Of a DNA stretch of 64,000 bases, positions 1 through 9,434 are shown piece after piece; within the stretch, counting starts at the first letter, position 1; every line of letters starts with the position of its first letter. Origin of the DNA: JASSUD01 sp031963005 (lineage in GTDB: Bacteria; Pseudomonadota; Gammaproteobacteria; Burkholderiales; Burkholderiaceae); NCBI GenBank assembly GCA_031963005.1, contig JASSUL010000007.1, positions 91,811-155,810 of the forward strand, in the 5' to 3' direction. The notes beneath the pieces are model-generated. The model ran no database searches. It was not told the DNA's origin and worked only from the letters and a program-made list of their open reading frames with translations. Both the position numbers and the translations under genes were made by a program.

Positions 1-494
1 GTGCAGGATTCCCGGAATGTTTTGGAATGCATCTCCTCAATTAAAGAAGGAGCAATGAAGGAGGTAAATTGAATGGGTTGTGTTCTTTCTGCAGTATCAG
101 CAGGCAAAGTTAGCGCCTCCTTCAAATCTAAACTTTTTTCTCTAACAAAAAAATCTAACACGGAATATAATAATGCAGGAGAAAGATTTTTATTTTTAAT
201 CCAAATATTAATTAATTCATTGTATATTTCACTTGGAGTATATGATCCTTTTTCAAGATCAGAATGTATCAAAGCATCTGGAACAAATGCCAAGCCTATA
301 TTATGTAGGTTTATTGGATAACTTAATTCAACGTCATTGGCCTTTTCATTTTTATTTATTTCTTCAAGAAGGCGTTCCATAATTTTGGCAGGCAGGCCCT
401 CTATAGATTTTTCATTTTCTTTGGATGCATTTTTTCCCTGGACTAGCGATACTAGATTAACAGAGGGGGAGGAGGAGCTGGTAATTGCGTCCAT
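1..494 (-). CDS. Partial N-terminal part of helical-repeat family A protein (copy 1)
   Basis: The frame is open from an ATG at 494 down to the left window edge (at least 164 codons), so the C-terminus lies outside. It matches the N-termini of the three neighbours at 768-2234, 2489-4837 and 5094-6635: a short Ser-rich leader, the block SIEGLPAKIMERLLEEINKN, then a helical segment containing LLYSVLDFFVREK. A Shine-Dalgarno-like AAGGG lies about 13 nt before the ATG. The function is not recognised. The segment beginning LPAKIMERLL loosely resembles the start of an F-box, which is only a weak hint. Its place as head of a four-gene tandem array on one strand supports it as a real gene. Confidence 0.8.
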   Translation of the reverse strand, partial: MDAITSSSSPSVNLVSLVQGKNASKENEKSIEGLPAKIMERLLEEINKNEKANDVELSYPINLHNIGLAFVPDALIHSDLEKGSYTPSEIYNELINIWIKNKNLSPALLYSVLDFFVREKSLDLKEALTLPADTAERTQPIQFTSFIAPSLIEEMHSKTFRESC

Positions 495-767
495 TGGATT
501 CTAGCCCTTAAATCTATAAAGTAAAAATATCCTGCCTTTTGGCATAAGAATATTCATTCTATCATTTCACTGCCCTGACTACTAAATTATCTATGACAGC
601 TTCAATGGGGGGCGGGGAAGTCAGCTTCATCAAAATTCGAAGGCGGATGGGTCATTAAAGAGGGCATAGAGGACTGCATAAAAAGATCGATAATAGTAAT
701 AACTTTTTATTTCATTAGTTTATGCAGTTCCCGCCCAGCCAGATTGGATAATACGAATACAACGGTT
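495..767 (-). promoter_or_regulatory. Co-duplicated upstream block of family A copy 1
   Basis: About 100 bp just upstream of copy 1 (roughly 505-600) is nearly the same as the DNA upstream of copy 2 (2245-2345) and copy 3 (4850-4950). All three contain a ctataaa(g/a)taaaaatat tract, the block cctgcctttt(g/t)gcat and the block catttcactgccctgacta. Their conservation between non-coding copies suggests the promoter and leader were duplicated with the genes. I could not fix a -10 or -35 with confidence. Confidence 0.45.
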
Positions 768-2234
768 TTATACCAACTTTGACATGTTTGCAAAAAATGC
801 CCATACCATTTTGAATGGCGCTAAGAAAAAGGCTAATACTTTATCAAAGTTTAAAGGATAAAAATTGGCTGCAAATTTATAAAAAGCATCTACCGCTCTT
901 TGTAAAAAGCCGAAATCCTGACCATTTGTCATGTGTTTTTGAAGTAATTCAATAGCTTGCCGCTGCATTTTTTCATCTAAGTTCGGTAAATTTTTAGCAA
1001 GCAATCCTAAGGTATTCGATTTAGGAATTCCAGAAATACTACTTACCTTTTGCTCAATGAATGCAAGAATAGAAGAGACATTAGGCTGGAACGCATTCGG
1101 CAAATTTTCAGCCGCCCATTGCAAGGTAAATTCGCGTTGAGGTATAGGCAATTGGTCTATATTTTCTTCAACCAAACAAAAAATAGGAACTAGTTCATTT
1201 TTTTTGTTTAGATATTTCAGTAATGCATTTGACCACAGATTCAGGACTTTAGAAAGTCCTTCGTTCTGAAGATAAGAAATACCTGACTCAAAAAAATTTA
1301 AAGTATGAACTTTGACTTCCAGAGGAACTTCTTCTTTTGATAATTGTTTATCTATTAAATTACGGGTAAATATAATTATAATTTCTGAAAGTTGCTGCGG
1401 GGTTAAATGAGTTAGAACATTCTTTTTTTCAAAAGGCCGCTTCAAATTTGTTATACACAAATCTGAAGCGCGCAGTCTCAGCTCAGGTGATTTTAAAAAA
1501 CAACTACTATATTCAAGTTTATATAGAATTTCTCCGAGTTGACTACCCGTAATATTAGATAGCTCTCTCTCAAGCAAATCCAAAGCATCCGACTGCATAT
1601 TTTCTGTTTCCGAAGCCACCATATTCTTGATGATAATATTAGGGGAGTTTTGTATAAAGCTGCAAGCAATATGGCCAGAGGATAATTTGTTTGGCAGAGA
1701 AACCCCGTGTGATCCTCGTAAATTTTTGAAACATTCGGGCAATGCTTCATCAAGCTGATTATATTTTAAAGCCGAAGTTTCAATATTTTTGAGTGATTTT
1801 TTTACAGACTCTTTTTTTGAAAAAGGGGCCATTGAGCCGGCACCTTGAATGATCTGTAATTCTTTGCTTTCTGCGACATCAGCGGGTAAGCTTAGCGCCG
1901 CTTTCAGATCTAAGCCTTTTTCTCTAACAAAAAAATTTAACATTGAATACAACAATGCCGGAGGAAGATTTTTATTTGCAATAAAAATATTATATATTTT
2001 GTCTAGATTATACGATACTTTTTCAGAATCAGGACATATCAAATAGTCTAGATCTATTAGTTCACTTAATTTAATATCGTTGACCTTTTTATTTTTATTT
2101 ATTTTTTTAAGAAGCTGTTCCCAACGTTGAGTAGGCAAACTCTCTATAGATTTTTTATTTTCTTGGGACGCACTTTTTCCCTGGACTAACGATGCTAGAA
2201 TAGCAGAAAAAGAGGAACTGGCAACTACGTCCAT
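768..2234 (-). CDS. Helical-repeat family A protein (copy 2)
   Basis: A 488-residue, AT-rich, predominantly alpha-helical protein of no recognised family. The N-terminus (about 1-30) is Ser-rich, followed by SIESLPTQRWEQLL and the LLYSMLNFFVREKGLDLKA block (about 90-115). It holds about one copy of the helix-pair unit seen repeatedly in the 782-residue neighbour (about residues 215-265, LLERELSNITGSQLGEILY). The last 90 residues are the family's most conserved part and end in a hydrophobic, aromatic-rich segment (FFLAPFKMVWAFFANMSKLV). The start ATG at 2234 has AAGGAA upstream. The tandem paralogues and effector-like neighbourhood suggest a secreted or host-directed protein. That is inference. 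Confidence 0.75.
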   Translation of the reverse strand: MDVVASSSFSAILASLVQGKSASQENKKSIESLPTQRWEQLLKKINKNKKVNDIKLSELIDLDYLICPDSEKVSYNLDKIYNIFIANKNLPPALLYSMLNFFVREKGLDLKAALSLPADVAESKELQIIQGAGSMAPFSKKESVKKSLKNIETSALKYNQLDEALPECFKNLRGSHGVSLPNKLSSGHIACSFIQNSPNIIIKNMVASETENMQSDALDLLERELSNITGSQLGEILYKLEYSSCFLKSPELRLRASDLCITNLKRPFEKKNVLTHLTPQQLSEIIIIFTRNLIDKQLSKEEVPLEVKVHTLNFFESGISYLQNEGLSKVLNLWSNALLKYLNKKNELVPIFCLVEENIDQLPIPQREFTLQWAAENLPNAFQPNVSSILAFIEQKVSSISGIPKSNTLGLLAKNLPNLDEKMQRQAIELLQKHMTNGQDFGFLQRAVDAFYKFAANFYPLNFDKVLAFFLAPFKMVWAFFANMSKLV

Positions 2235-2488
2235 CGAATTTTATTCCTTATATCTATAAAGTAAAAATATCTTGCCTTTTGGCATAAGAAGATTCATTTT
2301 ACCATTTCACTGCCCTGACTACTAAATTATCTATAGCAGCTTAAATAGAAGAAAGTCAGCTTCATTAAAATGAGAAGACAGATGGATAATCATTGGGAGC
2401 TGCATAAAAAGGCCGGTAATAGTCATTACTTTTCATTACTCTATGCAGCCCCCACCCAGCTAGATTGGATAATCCGAATACAGCGGTT

Positions 2489-4837
2489 TTATACCAACTT
2501 TGACATGTTCGCAAAAAATGCCCATACCATTTTGAATGACGCTAAGAAAAAGGCTAATATTTTATCAAAATTTAAAGGATAAAAATTGGCTACAAATTTA
2601 TAAAAAGCATTCACCGCTCTTTGTAAAAAGCTGAAATCCTGACCATTTTTCATGTTTTTTTGAAGTAATTCAATAGCTTGCCGCTGTGTTTTTTTATCTA
2701 AGTTCGGTAAATTTTTAGCAAGCAATCCTAAGGTATTCCATTCAGGAATTCCAGAAATACTACCTAATTTTTGCTCAATGAATGCAACCATAGAGGGGCC
2801 ATTAGCCTCCTTCGCATCCGGCAAATTCTGCGCAACCCATTGCAAGATAAATACGCGTTTAGATAGAGGCAATTGGTCTATGCTTTCTTCAACCAAACTA
2901 AAAATAGGAGCTGGTTCACCCGTTTTTTTCGGAAAGTTTAATAGCAAACCTGACCAAAATTTCAGGACTTTAGGAAGTTCTTCGTTAGAAAGATAAAAAA
3001 TACTTATCTTAAATAATTCTAAAATATTAGGTTCAATTTTCTGAGAAAATGCAGCTTCATAGTTATCTATTAAAAAACAGGTAAATTGAATTACAATTCC
3101 TGAAAGCTGCTTCAGGAGTAAAATATCCTTTTTCTCCAAAGCTTGGTGCAAAATTTTCGCACATAAATTACCTACGCGCAGTTTCACGCCATTTGACTTG
3201 AAAGACGAGTTGCTCAATAAAAGTATATGCAAAATGTACTCGAACTCCGTGCCCGTAAAATCAGATAATTTTCTTCCCTCAAGCAAATTCAAAGCACGCG
3301 ACTGCAAGTCTGCTGTTTTCAAATCTCCTATACTCACTGCGATTGCATACAAAATTGGCCCAATACTATTATCAGGAACCTTAGACCAACTTTTCTCAAT
3401 CAACTTCCAAGCGCGCAGTTGCCGGTCAAGTTCAAAATACTGACTATTTTGCACAAGGCTTTCTGAAATTTTTGCGAGCTCTTGAGGCTGAATATTAGAT
3501 AAATTTTCCTCATTAGATAGCTTTTCTTCAAAAAAATTAAAAGCTTTCGACTGCAAGTCTGATGTTTTCAAATCACGCATACCACTTATAATTTGATACA
3601 AAATTGGCCCAATACCATTCTTAGGCCAATGCAATATCAGCAAATTACAAACGCCCAATTGCAATTCAGATGATTTTAAACGATGACTACTCCATACTAG
3701 TTTCGCAAAAATATCTGCGCACTCACTATCCGTAATAATAGAATGAGATAAATTTTCCTTAAGTAAATTCAAAGCCTTTAACTGTAAGGTTTCTTCTTTT
3801 AAGTACTGCATACTATCTGCCAATGCAGCTAAAATTATCCCAATTTGATTTTTACCCTGAGCAATACGAGGTAATTCTTTTTCAAGCAATGCCAGAAGAT
3901 CTGATTCGTCCTTGGTATCCTCAAAAAGAGAGAAATGCTCGGTCAGCTTTGCTAAAACCTGTATAAGTGTGGATATGGCGTTTGCGTCATTAGTAGTAAC
4001 ATCCATTTTCTCTACAAAAAATGGGATTATTCCAACTCGATTCGACTCCTTATAATAGACCACTGAGGCTAATACAATCAGGAGCAGTTCACGTTTTCGC
4101 CCAGAAAAATAATCAACTCTCTCTTCAAACATATTAAAAATGTGGCCGCGATCCTTTTCATCAACTTTGATCCCATATTCAACTATTAACTGCAAGATTA
4201 AAGATACATTCTCATCCGAAATATCTTCGAGCCTGCTGATTAATACCTGGAAACACACTGAATTACGTAATGCAACGGATTTTTCTTCGACGAGCTCGAT
4301 TATCAAATCACCCAATTCCTCTGCAGGCAATTCGCAGATCCTTGCTTTCAGTTTAGATACATTATCTGCCTGGAAGTTCCGTAATATTTTTGAATGCTCT
4401 TTTTCTGTTGAAGAAGTGGCCATGGAGGGAGGAAATTTAACGGGCTGTGTATTTTTTCTTTTTGCAATATCAGCAGGCAAGCTTAGCGGGGCTTTCAGAT
4501 CTAAGCCCTTTTCCCTAACAAAAAAATCTAATACGGAATACAACAATACCGGAGGAAGTGCTTCATTGGCAATCAAAGTATTATATATTTTGCCTGCATC
4601 AGATTTTTGAAGATCAAGATTTATCAAAGAATCTGGAAAAAATTCCAAGCCTAGATCTGTTAATTCACTTAATTTAATATCGTTGTCTTTTTCATTTTTA
4701 TTTATTTCTTCAAGAAACTGTTCCCAACGTTGAGTAGGCAGACTCTCTATAGATTTTTTATTTTCTTGAGATGCGCTTCCCCTCTGGGCTAACGATGCTG
4801 GAATAGCAGAAAAAGAGGAGTTGGCAATTGCGTCCAT
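2489..4837 (-). CDS. Helical-repeat family A protein (copy 3, long form)
   Basis: At 782 residues this is the longest member of the tandem family. It shares the Ser-rich N-terminus, SIESLPTQRWEQ block and hydrophobic C-terminus with copies 2 and 4. The middle (about 355-560) contains about five tandem helix-pair units of 36-43 residues with consensus LQ.+A.NLLE..LS, then IG.ILY.I, then S...LK..D. This is a HEAT/ARM-like solenoid pattern by eye. Copies 2 and 4 carry fewer units, so the family seems to vary by gain or loss of repeats. AAGGA lies upstream of the ATG at 4837. No enzyme motif was seen. A scaffold or protein-binding role is inferred from the fold type only. Confidence 0.8.
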   Translation of the reverse strand: MDAIANSSFSAIPASLAQRGSASQENKKSIESLPTQRWEQFLEEINKNEKDNDIKLSELTDLGLEFFPDSLINLDLQKSDAGKIYNTLIANEALPPVLLYSVLDFFVREKGLDLKAPLSLPADIAKRKNTQPVKFPPSMATSSTEKEHSKILRNFQADNVSKLKARICELPAEELGDLIIELVEEKSVALRNSVCFQVLISRLEDISDENVSLILQLIVEYGIKVDEKDRGHIFNMFEERVDYFSGRKRELLLIVLASVVYYKESNRVGIIPFFVEKMDVTTNDANAISTLIQVLAKLTEHFSLFEDTKDESDLLALLEKELPRIAQGKNQIGIILAALADSMQYLKEETLQLKALNLLKENLSHSIITDSECADIFAKLVWSSHRLKSSELQLGVCNLLILHWPKNGIGPILYQIISGMRDLKTSDLQSKAFNFFEEKLSNEENLSNIQPQELAKISESLVQNSQYFELDRQLRAWKLIEKSWSKVPDNSIGPILYAIAVSIGDLKTADLQSRALNLLEGRKLSDFTGTEFEYILHILLLSNSSFKSNGVKLRVGNLCAKILHQALEKKDILLLKQLSGIVIQFTCFLIDNYEAAFSQKIEPNILELFKISIFYLSNEELPKVLKFWSGLLLNFPKKTGEPAPIFSLVEESIDQLPLSKRVFILQWVAQNLPDAKEANGPSMVAFIEQKLGSISGIPEWNTLGLLAKNLPNLDKKTQRQAIELLQKNMKNGQDFSFLQRAVNAFYKFVANFYPLNFDKILAFFLASFKMVWAFFANMSKLV

Positions 4838-5093
4838 TGGATTTTAGTCCTTAATATATCTATAAAATAAAAATATCCTGCCTTTTTGCATAATAATATT
4901 CATTTAACCATTTCACTGCCCTGACTACCAAATTATCTATAACAGCTTAAATAGAAAGTCAGCTTCATTAAAATGAGAAGACAGATGGATAATTAAAAAG
5001 GGCATAGGGAGCTGCATAAAAAGGCCGGCAATAGTTATTTTTTACTCTATGAGTCCCCACCCAGTCAGACTGTATAATACCAATACAGCAATT

Positions 5094-6635
5094 TTACACC
5101 AACTTTGACATGTTCGCAAAAAATGCCCATACCATTTTGAATGATGCTAAGAAAAAGGCTAATACTTTATCAAAGCTTGAAGGAGAAAAATTGGCTACAA
5201 ATTTATAAAAAGCATCTACCGCTCTTTGTAAAAAGCTGAAATCCTGACCATTTTTCATGTGTTTTTGAAGTAATTCAATAACGTGCAGCTGTGTTTTTTT
5301 ATCTAAGTTCGGTAAATTTTTAGCAAGCAATCCTAGGGTACTTCATTGAGAAATTCCAGAAATACTACCTAATTTTTGCTCAATGAATGCAACCATAGAG
5401 GGGCCATTAGCCTCGTGCGCATCCGGCAAATTCTGCGCAACCCATTGCAAGATAAATACACGTTCAGATAGGGGAAATTGGTCTATGCTTGCTTCAACTA
5501 AATCAAAAACAGGAACTGGTTTACCCGTTTTGTTCCAATATTTCAGTGACGTACTTGACCATATTTTCAGGACTTCAGAAAGTCCTTCTTTATAAAGATA
5601 AGGAATACTTGTCTCAAATAATTCTAAAATATTCAATTTTATTAGCTGGGAAACTGCATACCTGGGACCTCGGTGATTTATTAAAATATGGGTCAATGCA
5701 ATTATAATTTCTGAAAGCTGTTGCGAGGTTAAGCAAGTTAGAACACCCTGTTTTTCAAAAGCTTTCTTCAAATTTTCTATACACAAATTACAAGCGCGAA
5801 ATTGCAAGTCAGGTGTTTTTAAAAGCGAGGCACTCCGTATAAGCTCATGCAAAATATTCCCGAGTTGACTACCCGTAATATAAGATAAATTTTCCTCAAG
5901 AAAATATAAAGCACGCGACTGTATATCTCTTCCTTCTAAATCCGCCATACCTTTTGTGATTTCATATAAAACTGACCCAATATCATTATAAAGGATATTA
6001 GACCAATTTCCCTCAAGCAAATATAAAGCATTCGACTGTAGAGTGTCTAATTCTAAGCCTCCCATCTTCTTTGCCAGTTCAAGCAAAATTATCCCAATCT
6101 GATTATCAGGAACATTAAGCAAATTTTCTTGAAGTAGTTCTTGGCTATGTAATACGGCGGGCTGTTCTTGAATGAGTTTAATTATATATTTACCCAGGTT
6201 ATCTCCATGCAATTCGCTGAATATTTCTTTCAGGTTAGATGTATAATCCTCCTCAGAAGAGGATTTTTTTAGCAAAATATACGGGTAGAATTTCTGTAAA
6301 TCTTCTTTCATTGAGCCAGCACCTTGATTGGCCTGTGATTCTTTGCTTTCTGCAGTATCAGCAGCTAAGGTTAGCGCGGCTTTCAGATCTAAGTCTTTTT
6401 CTCTAACATAAAAATGTAATACTGAATAAAACAGTGCTGGCGGAAGATCTTTATTTGCAATCCAAATATTAATAAAAATGTCGCTGATCTTTTTATTTGT
6501 ATTTATTTTTTCAAGAAGCTGTTCTCCATTTGTAGGGAGATCCTCTATAGATTTTTTATTTTCTTGGGACGCACTTTCCCCCTGGACTGGCAATGCCGGA
6601 ATAGCAGCAGAAGAAGAACGGGCAATTGCGTCCAT
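5094..6635 (-). pseudogene. Helical-repeat family A gene (copy 4) interrupted by one in-frame TGA
   Basis: The reading frame from ATG 6635 encodes 430 residues to a TGA at 5343-5345 and then continues in the same frame to 5094 (82 more codons), matching the C-termini of copies 2 and 3. Copy 3 has TGG (Trp) at the aligned position, in ...GIPEWNTLGLL. Copy 4 reads ...GISQ, TGA, STLGLL. A single TGG-to-TGA change therefore removes the conserved hydrophobic C-terminus. The N-terminal product carries about three helix-pair units (about 185-300) and could still be made. AAAGGAA precedes the start. The upstream block shared by copies 1-3 is absent, and trmJ lies immediately beyond. Confidence 0.75.
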
Positions 6636-6681
6636 TAGGTTTTATTCCTTTATGGTAGGGGTAGATCTTTAATACCAATGC

Positions 6682-7473
6682 TCACGGCACCTTACGCAAA
6701 ATATGTTTAGCGATCCCCCGCAAAATATTTAATTCTTCCTGCTCCAACTGCGTGCGTGCAAACAGTTGGCGTAAGCGGGACATGAGCTTTTTGGGGGCTT
6801 GAGGATCTAAAAAATCAATGGCGATTAATGCGCGCTCTAAATGGCTAAATAGGGCTTCTATCTCCTCGCCTGTTGCCAAGTGCGTAGACCTTGCTTGCGC
6901 TATATCGTGCGATGTGGCTGATTCCGATATGGGCGCACCCTCTTTTTGATATTCTAAAAAAGCCATCCGCCATTCATAGGCTACAACCTGTACTGCCTGC
7001 GCTAAATTCAGCGAGCTATATACGGGATTGGCAGGAATATGGAGCAGTGCGTTGCATAATTGAATATGCGTATTAGATAAGCCCGTGCGTTCAGTGCCAA
7101 ATACACAGGCCACGCGTACTCCCGTGCGGCTGAGTTGCTGGACATAACGCGCAGCCTCTCGTAAGGGGCGCACAGGGGGGCTATATTCGCGAGGCCGTGC
7201 GGAGAGTGCAAGCGCGTACTGTACATCCTGCAATGCTGCTTCTAGCGTAGGGACGATAACGGCATTGGCTAAAACATCTTCTGCCCCGCAAGCCATAGCG
7301 ATGGCCTGCGGGTCCGTTTTGACTTCTGCTACGCGCGGGTTTACCAGGAAGAGGTGCATTAGCCCCATGGTCTTCATCGCCCGCGCGGTAGCGCCCACAT
7401 TCCCCAGATGACTGGGTTCTACCAAAATACATCGCAAAGCGGAGGCCGCTTCTGCGGTCGATAGAGGGTGCAT
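6682..7473 (-). CDS. trmJ: tRNA (cytidine/uridine-2'-O-)-methyltransferase TrmJ (SpoU family)
   Basis: A SPOUT-class methyltransferase of 263 residues, expected to 2'-O-methylate position 32 of tRNAs with S-adenosylmethionine. The N-terminus has the family block LVEPSHLGNVGATARAMKTM (about 17-36). The knotted cofactor-binding region follows with VFGTERTGLSN (about 125-135) and IPANPVYSSLNLAQAVQVV (about 148-166). The C-terminal helical extension is typical of TrmJ rather than TrmL. The frame extends to a TTG at 7479, but the ATG at 7473 is preferred because it has AGGGAT upstream. It is divergent from suhB, as in many proteobacteria. Confidence 0.9.
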   Translation of the reverse strand: MHPLSTAEAASALRCILVEPSHLGNVGATARAMKTMGLMHLFLVNPRVAEVKTDPQAIAMACGAEDVLANAVIVPTLEAALQDVQYALALSARPREYSPPVRPLREAARYVQQLSRTGVRVACVFGTERTGLSNTHIQLCNALLHIPANPVYSSLNLAQAVQVVAYEWRMAFLEYQKEGAPISESATSHDIAQARSTHLATGEEIEALFSHLERALIAIDFLDPQAPKKLMSRLRQLFARTQLEQEELNILRGIAKHILRKVP

Positions 7474-7585
7474 ATACAATATCCCTTGCTTGAAGACTAT
7501 TTTATCGTTAAGGTACTGTGCGCTTTGTACAATAAGGGCTTATTTATTGCGGCCAGCCCATCGGCACCACCCAAAAGGATTTTTC

Positions 7586-8416
7586 ATGCATCCCATGCTC
7601 AATATCGCGATTCGCGCTGCGCGTCGCGCCAGTCAAATTATCAACCGTGCATCGCTCGATATCGGAGGAATTGAAATTCATGCCAAGCAGCGACGGGATT
7701 TTGTCACGGATATTGATAAAGCATCAGAAGCTGCGATTATTGAGACATTGCTCCAGGCGTATCCCGATCACACGATTCTGGCTGAAGAATCTGGACAATC
7801 TGGCGGTCAGTCTGAGTATCAATGGATTATTGACCCTCTAGATGGCACGCATAACTTTATTCATGGCTTTCCATATTACTGCATTTCGATTGCCCTCTTA
7901 CATAAAGGGGTAGTCACCCAGGCAGTGATTCATGACCCCAATCGCGATGATATATTTACTGCCTCTAAAGGGGCAGGCGCATTTTTAAATAATCGTCGCA
8001 TTCGGGTATCTGCACGCGCAAATATATCGGACGCCTTGCTGGGAACCGGTTTTCCGTTTCGCAAAGAGGAAGACTTAGAGCCCTATCTCAGGCTCTTCGG
8101 GCAGATGACGCGCGCCTGTACCGCACTACGCCGCCCTGGCTCCGCAGCGCTGAATTTAGCGAATGTCGCAGCAGGTCGTCTAGATGGGTATTTTGAGCAA
8201 GGTCTTTATAGCTGGGATCTGGCAGCAGGCAGTTTATTGGTGGCGGAAGCCGGGGGCCTCGTTGCAGATTATACGGGGGAAACCAATTTCTTAAAGCAAG
8301 GGGAAATTGTGGCGGGCAATGTCAAGTTGGCTGCGCAGATGATCCCTCTTTTAAAGCCTTTTAGCAGTATACGAACGGCCTCTTCGCCAAAAGAGAGAAC
8401 AGGTTCTGCATTGTAA
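7586..8416 (+). CDS. suhB: Inositol-1-monophosphatase SuhB
   Basis: A Mg-dependent phosphatase of 276 residues acting on inositol 1-phosphate and related phosphates. Metal and substrate motifs are intact: EE at 67-68 (AEESG), DPLDGT at 83-88, and WDLAAG near 210. The open frame starts upstream at 7490, but the ATG at 7586 (MHPMLNIAIRAARRA) matches the usual SuhB N-terminus and has AAAAGGAT before it. In enterobacteria SuhB also joins transcription antitermination on rRNA operons. Whether that applies here is unknown. A strong hairpin just downstream ends the gene and faces pgsA. Confidence 0.95.
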   Translation: MHPMLNIAIRAARRASQIINRASLDIGGIEIHAKQRRDFVTDIDKASEAAIIETLLQAYPDHTILAEESGQSGGQSEYQWIIDPLDGTHNFIHGFPYYCISIALLHKGVVTQAVIHDPNRDDIFTASKGAGAFLNNRRIRVSARANISDALLGTGFPFRKEEDLEPYLRLFGQMTRACTALRRPGSAALNLANVAAGRLDGYFEQGLYSWDLAAGSLLVAEAGGLVADYTGETNFLKQGEIVAGNVKLAAQMIPLLKPFSSIRTASSPKERTGSAL

Positions 8417-8440
8417 AGTAGTGCGCTATAAGAACGTGAT

Positions 8441-8475
8441 AAGAGCGTGCGCTGGCTTAGCCAGCGCACGCTCTT
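8441..8475. terminator. Bidirectional terminator hairpin between suhB and pgsA
   Basis: A perfect 16-bp inverted repeat (8441-8456 with 8460-8475) with a TTA loop separates the convergent suhB and pgsA genes. A short T run follows on the plus strand and A/T-rich sequence on the other side, so it can serve both genes. Confidence 0.85.
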
Positions 8476-8490
8476 TCAATTCATGCCACG

Positions 8491-9132
8491 CTATCCCAAT
8501 ACCACGCGCTGACGGATTTGTGGCCACGCCAAGCGCATGTAATACAGCATCGACCAAATCGTTAATACTGCGGCAATATAGATTAAGGCCATGCCCCAAA
8601 TGGGGGTATTACATAAAAAACCTAGCGGAAAATGCACACGCCCTCCCCATGCAGAGAAATGCTGGGAAGGCCACCCTACTGTCAGCGGACCATAAAACAG
8701 CAGCATGGGAATAGCGCCCATTTGGCAAGCAGTTTTAATTTTCCCGAGTGAATTCACTGCAATACTTTTGCTAGCGCCTATTTGCGCCATCCATTCGCGC
8801 AGGGCGGAAATAGCAATTTCTCGCCCGACAATCACGAGCGCAACGGCTGCATTCAGACGCCCGAGCTGCACTAAAATCAATAAGGCTGCAGTGACCATCA
8901 GCTTATCGGCTACAGGATCTAAAAATGCGCCAAACGCAGAGGTTTGATTCAGACGCCGCGCTAAATATCCATCAAACCAATCGGTTAAAGCGGCCAAAAT
9001 AAATATCACTGCGGACAAGGTATTTTTCTGCAGTAGAGAGAGTTCCGCATCCGGCAAATAAAAAATACCGATAATGAGCGGGATCAGAATAATGCGTAGC
9101 CAGGTTAGGGAAATAGGTAAATTAAATGGCAT
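8491..9132 (-). CDS. pgsA: CDP-diacylglycerol--glycerol-3-phosphate 3-phosphatidyltransferase
   Basis: A membrane enzyme of 213 residues that forms phosphatidylglycerol phosphate, the committed step to phosphatidylglycerol and cardiolipin. The CDP-alcohol phosphotransferase signature D-G-x2-A-R-x8-G-x3-D-x3-D is complete (D54, G55, A58, R59, G68, D72, D76). Several hydrophobic segments flank it, and the N-terminus MPFNLPISLTWLR is typical. It lies about 300 bp downstream of uvrC on the same strand, the order found in many proteobacteria. The tRNA genes that often follow pgsA were not found. Confidence 0.95.
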   Translation of the reverse strand: MPFNLPISLTWLRIILIPLIIGIFYLPDAELSLLQKNTLSAVIFILAALTDWFDGYLARRLNQTSAFGAFLDPVADKLMVTAALLILVQLGRLNAAVALVIVGREIAISALREWMAQIGASKSIAVNSLGKIKTACQMGAIPMLLFYGPLTVGWPSQHFSAWGGRVHFPLGFLCNTPIWGMALIYIAAVLTIWSMLYYMRLAWPQIRQRVVLG

Positions 9133-9434
9133 CGGGATCGGCCTTTAATGAATGAGGCAACAAATACAGCACGACGATGCAGTGACACACCACACACTCA
9201 GCACCCATCCATAAAAAACCTTCGGAAGGTGTGAGAAAAACGTCAGGTTGATACTCAACGGACTCTTAAAAAATAATCTGTATTTTGCCGATCTGTACTG
9301 CACAGTACAAGCAGAACATAGGTGCTTTTAGTCTGAAGATTGTCTTACGATTCATCAGACTAATACAGAATATTCTTAGAGACTGTTTATTATTACGCCT
9401 TCAAAGCACCAAAGAAGGAGTATCAGAAAATCGG
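9133..9434. other. Intergenic region between uvrC and pgsA
   Basis: No convincing gene. It contains short inverted repeats only: AACCTTCGGAAGGT near 9216, GTACTG/CAGTAC at 9295-9308, and TAGTCTGA/TCAGACTA near 9341-9372. One of these may end uvrC transcripts, but none has a clear U-tract on the minus strand. Confidence 0.4.

Noticed and set aside
4140..4610. 156-codon plus-strand open frame
   Set aside because: Antisense shadow of family A copy 3; the translated sequence has no coherent features.
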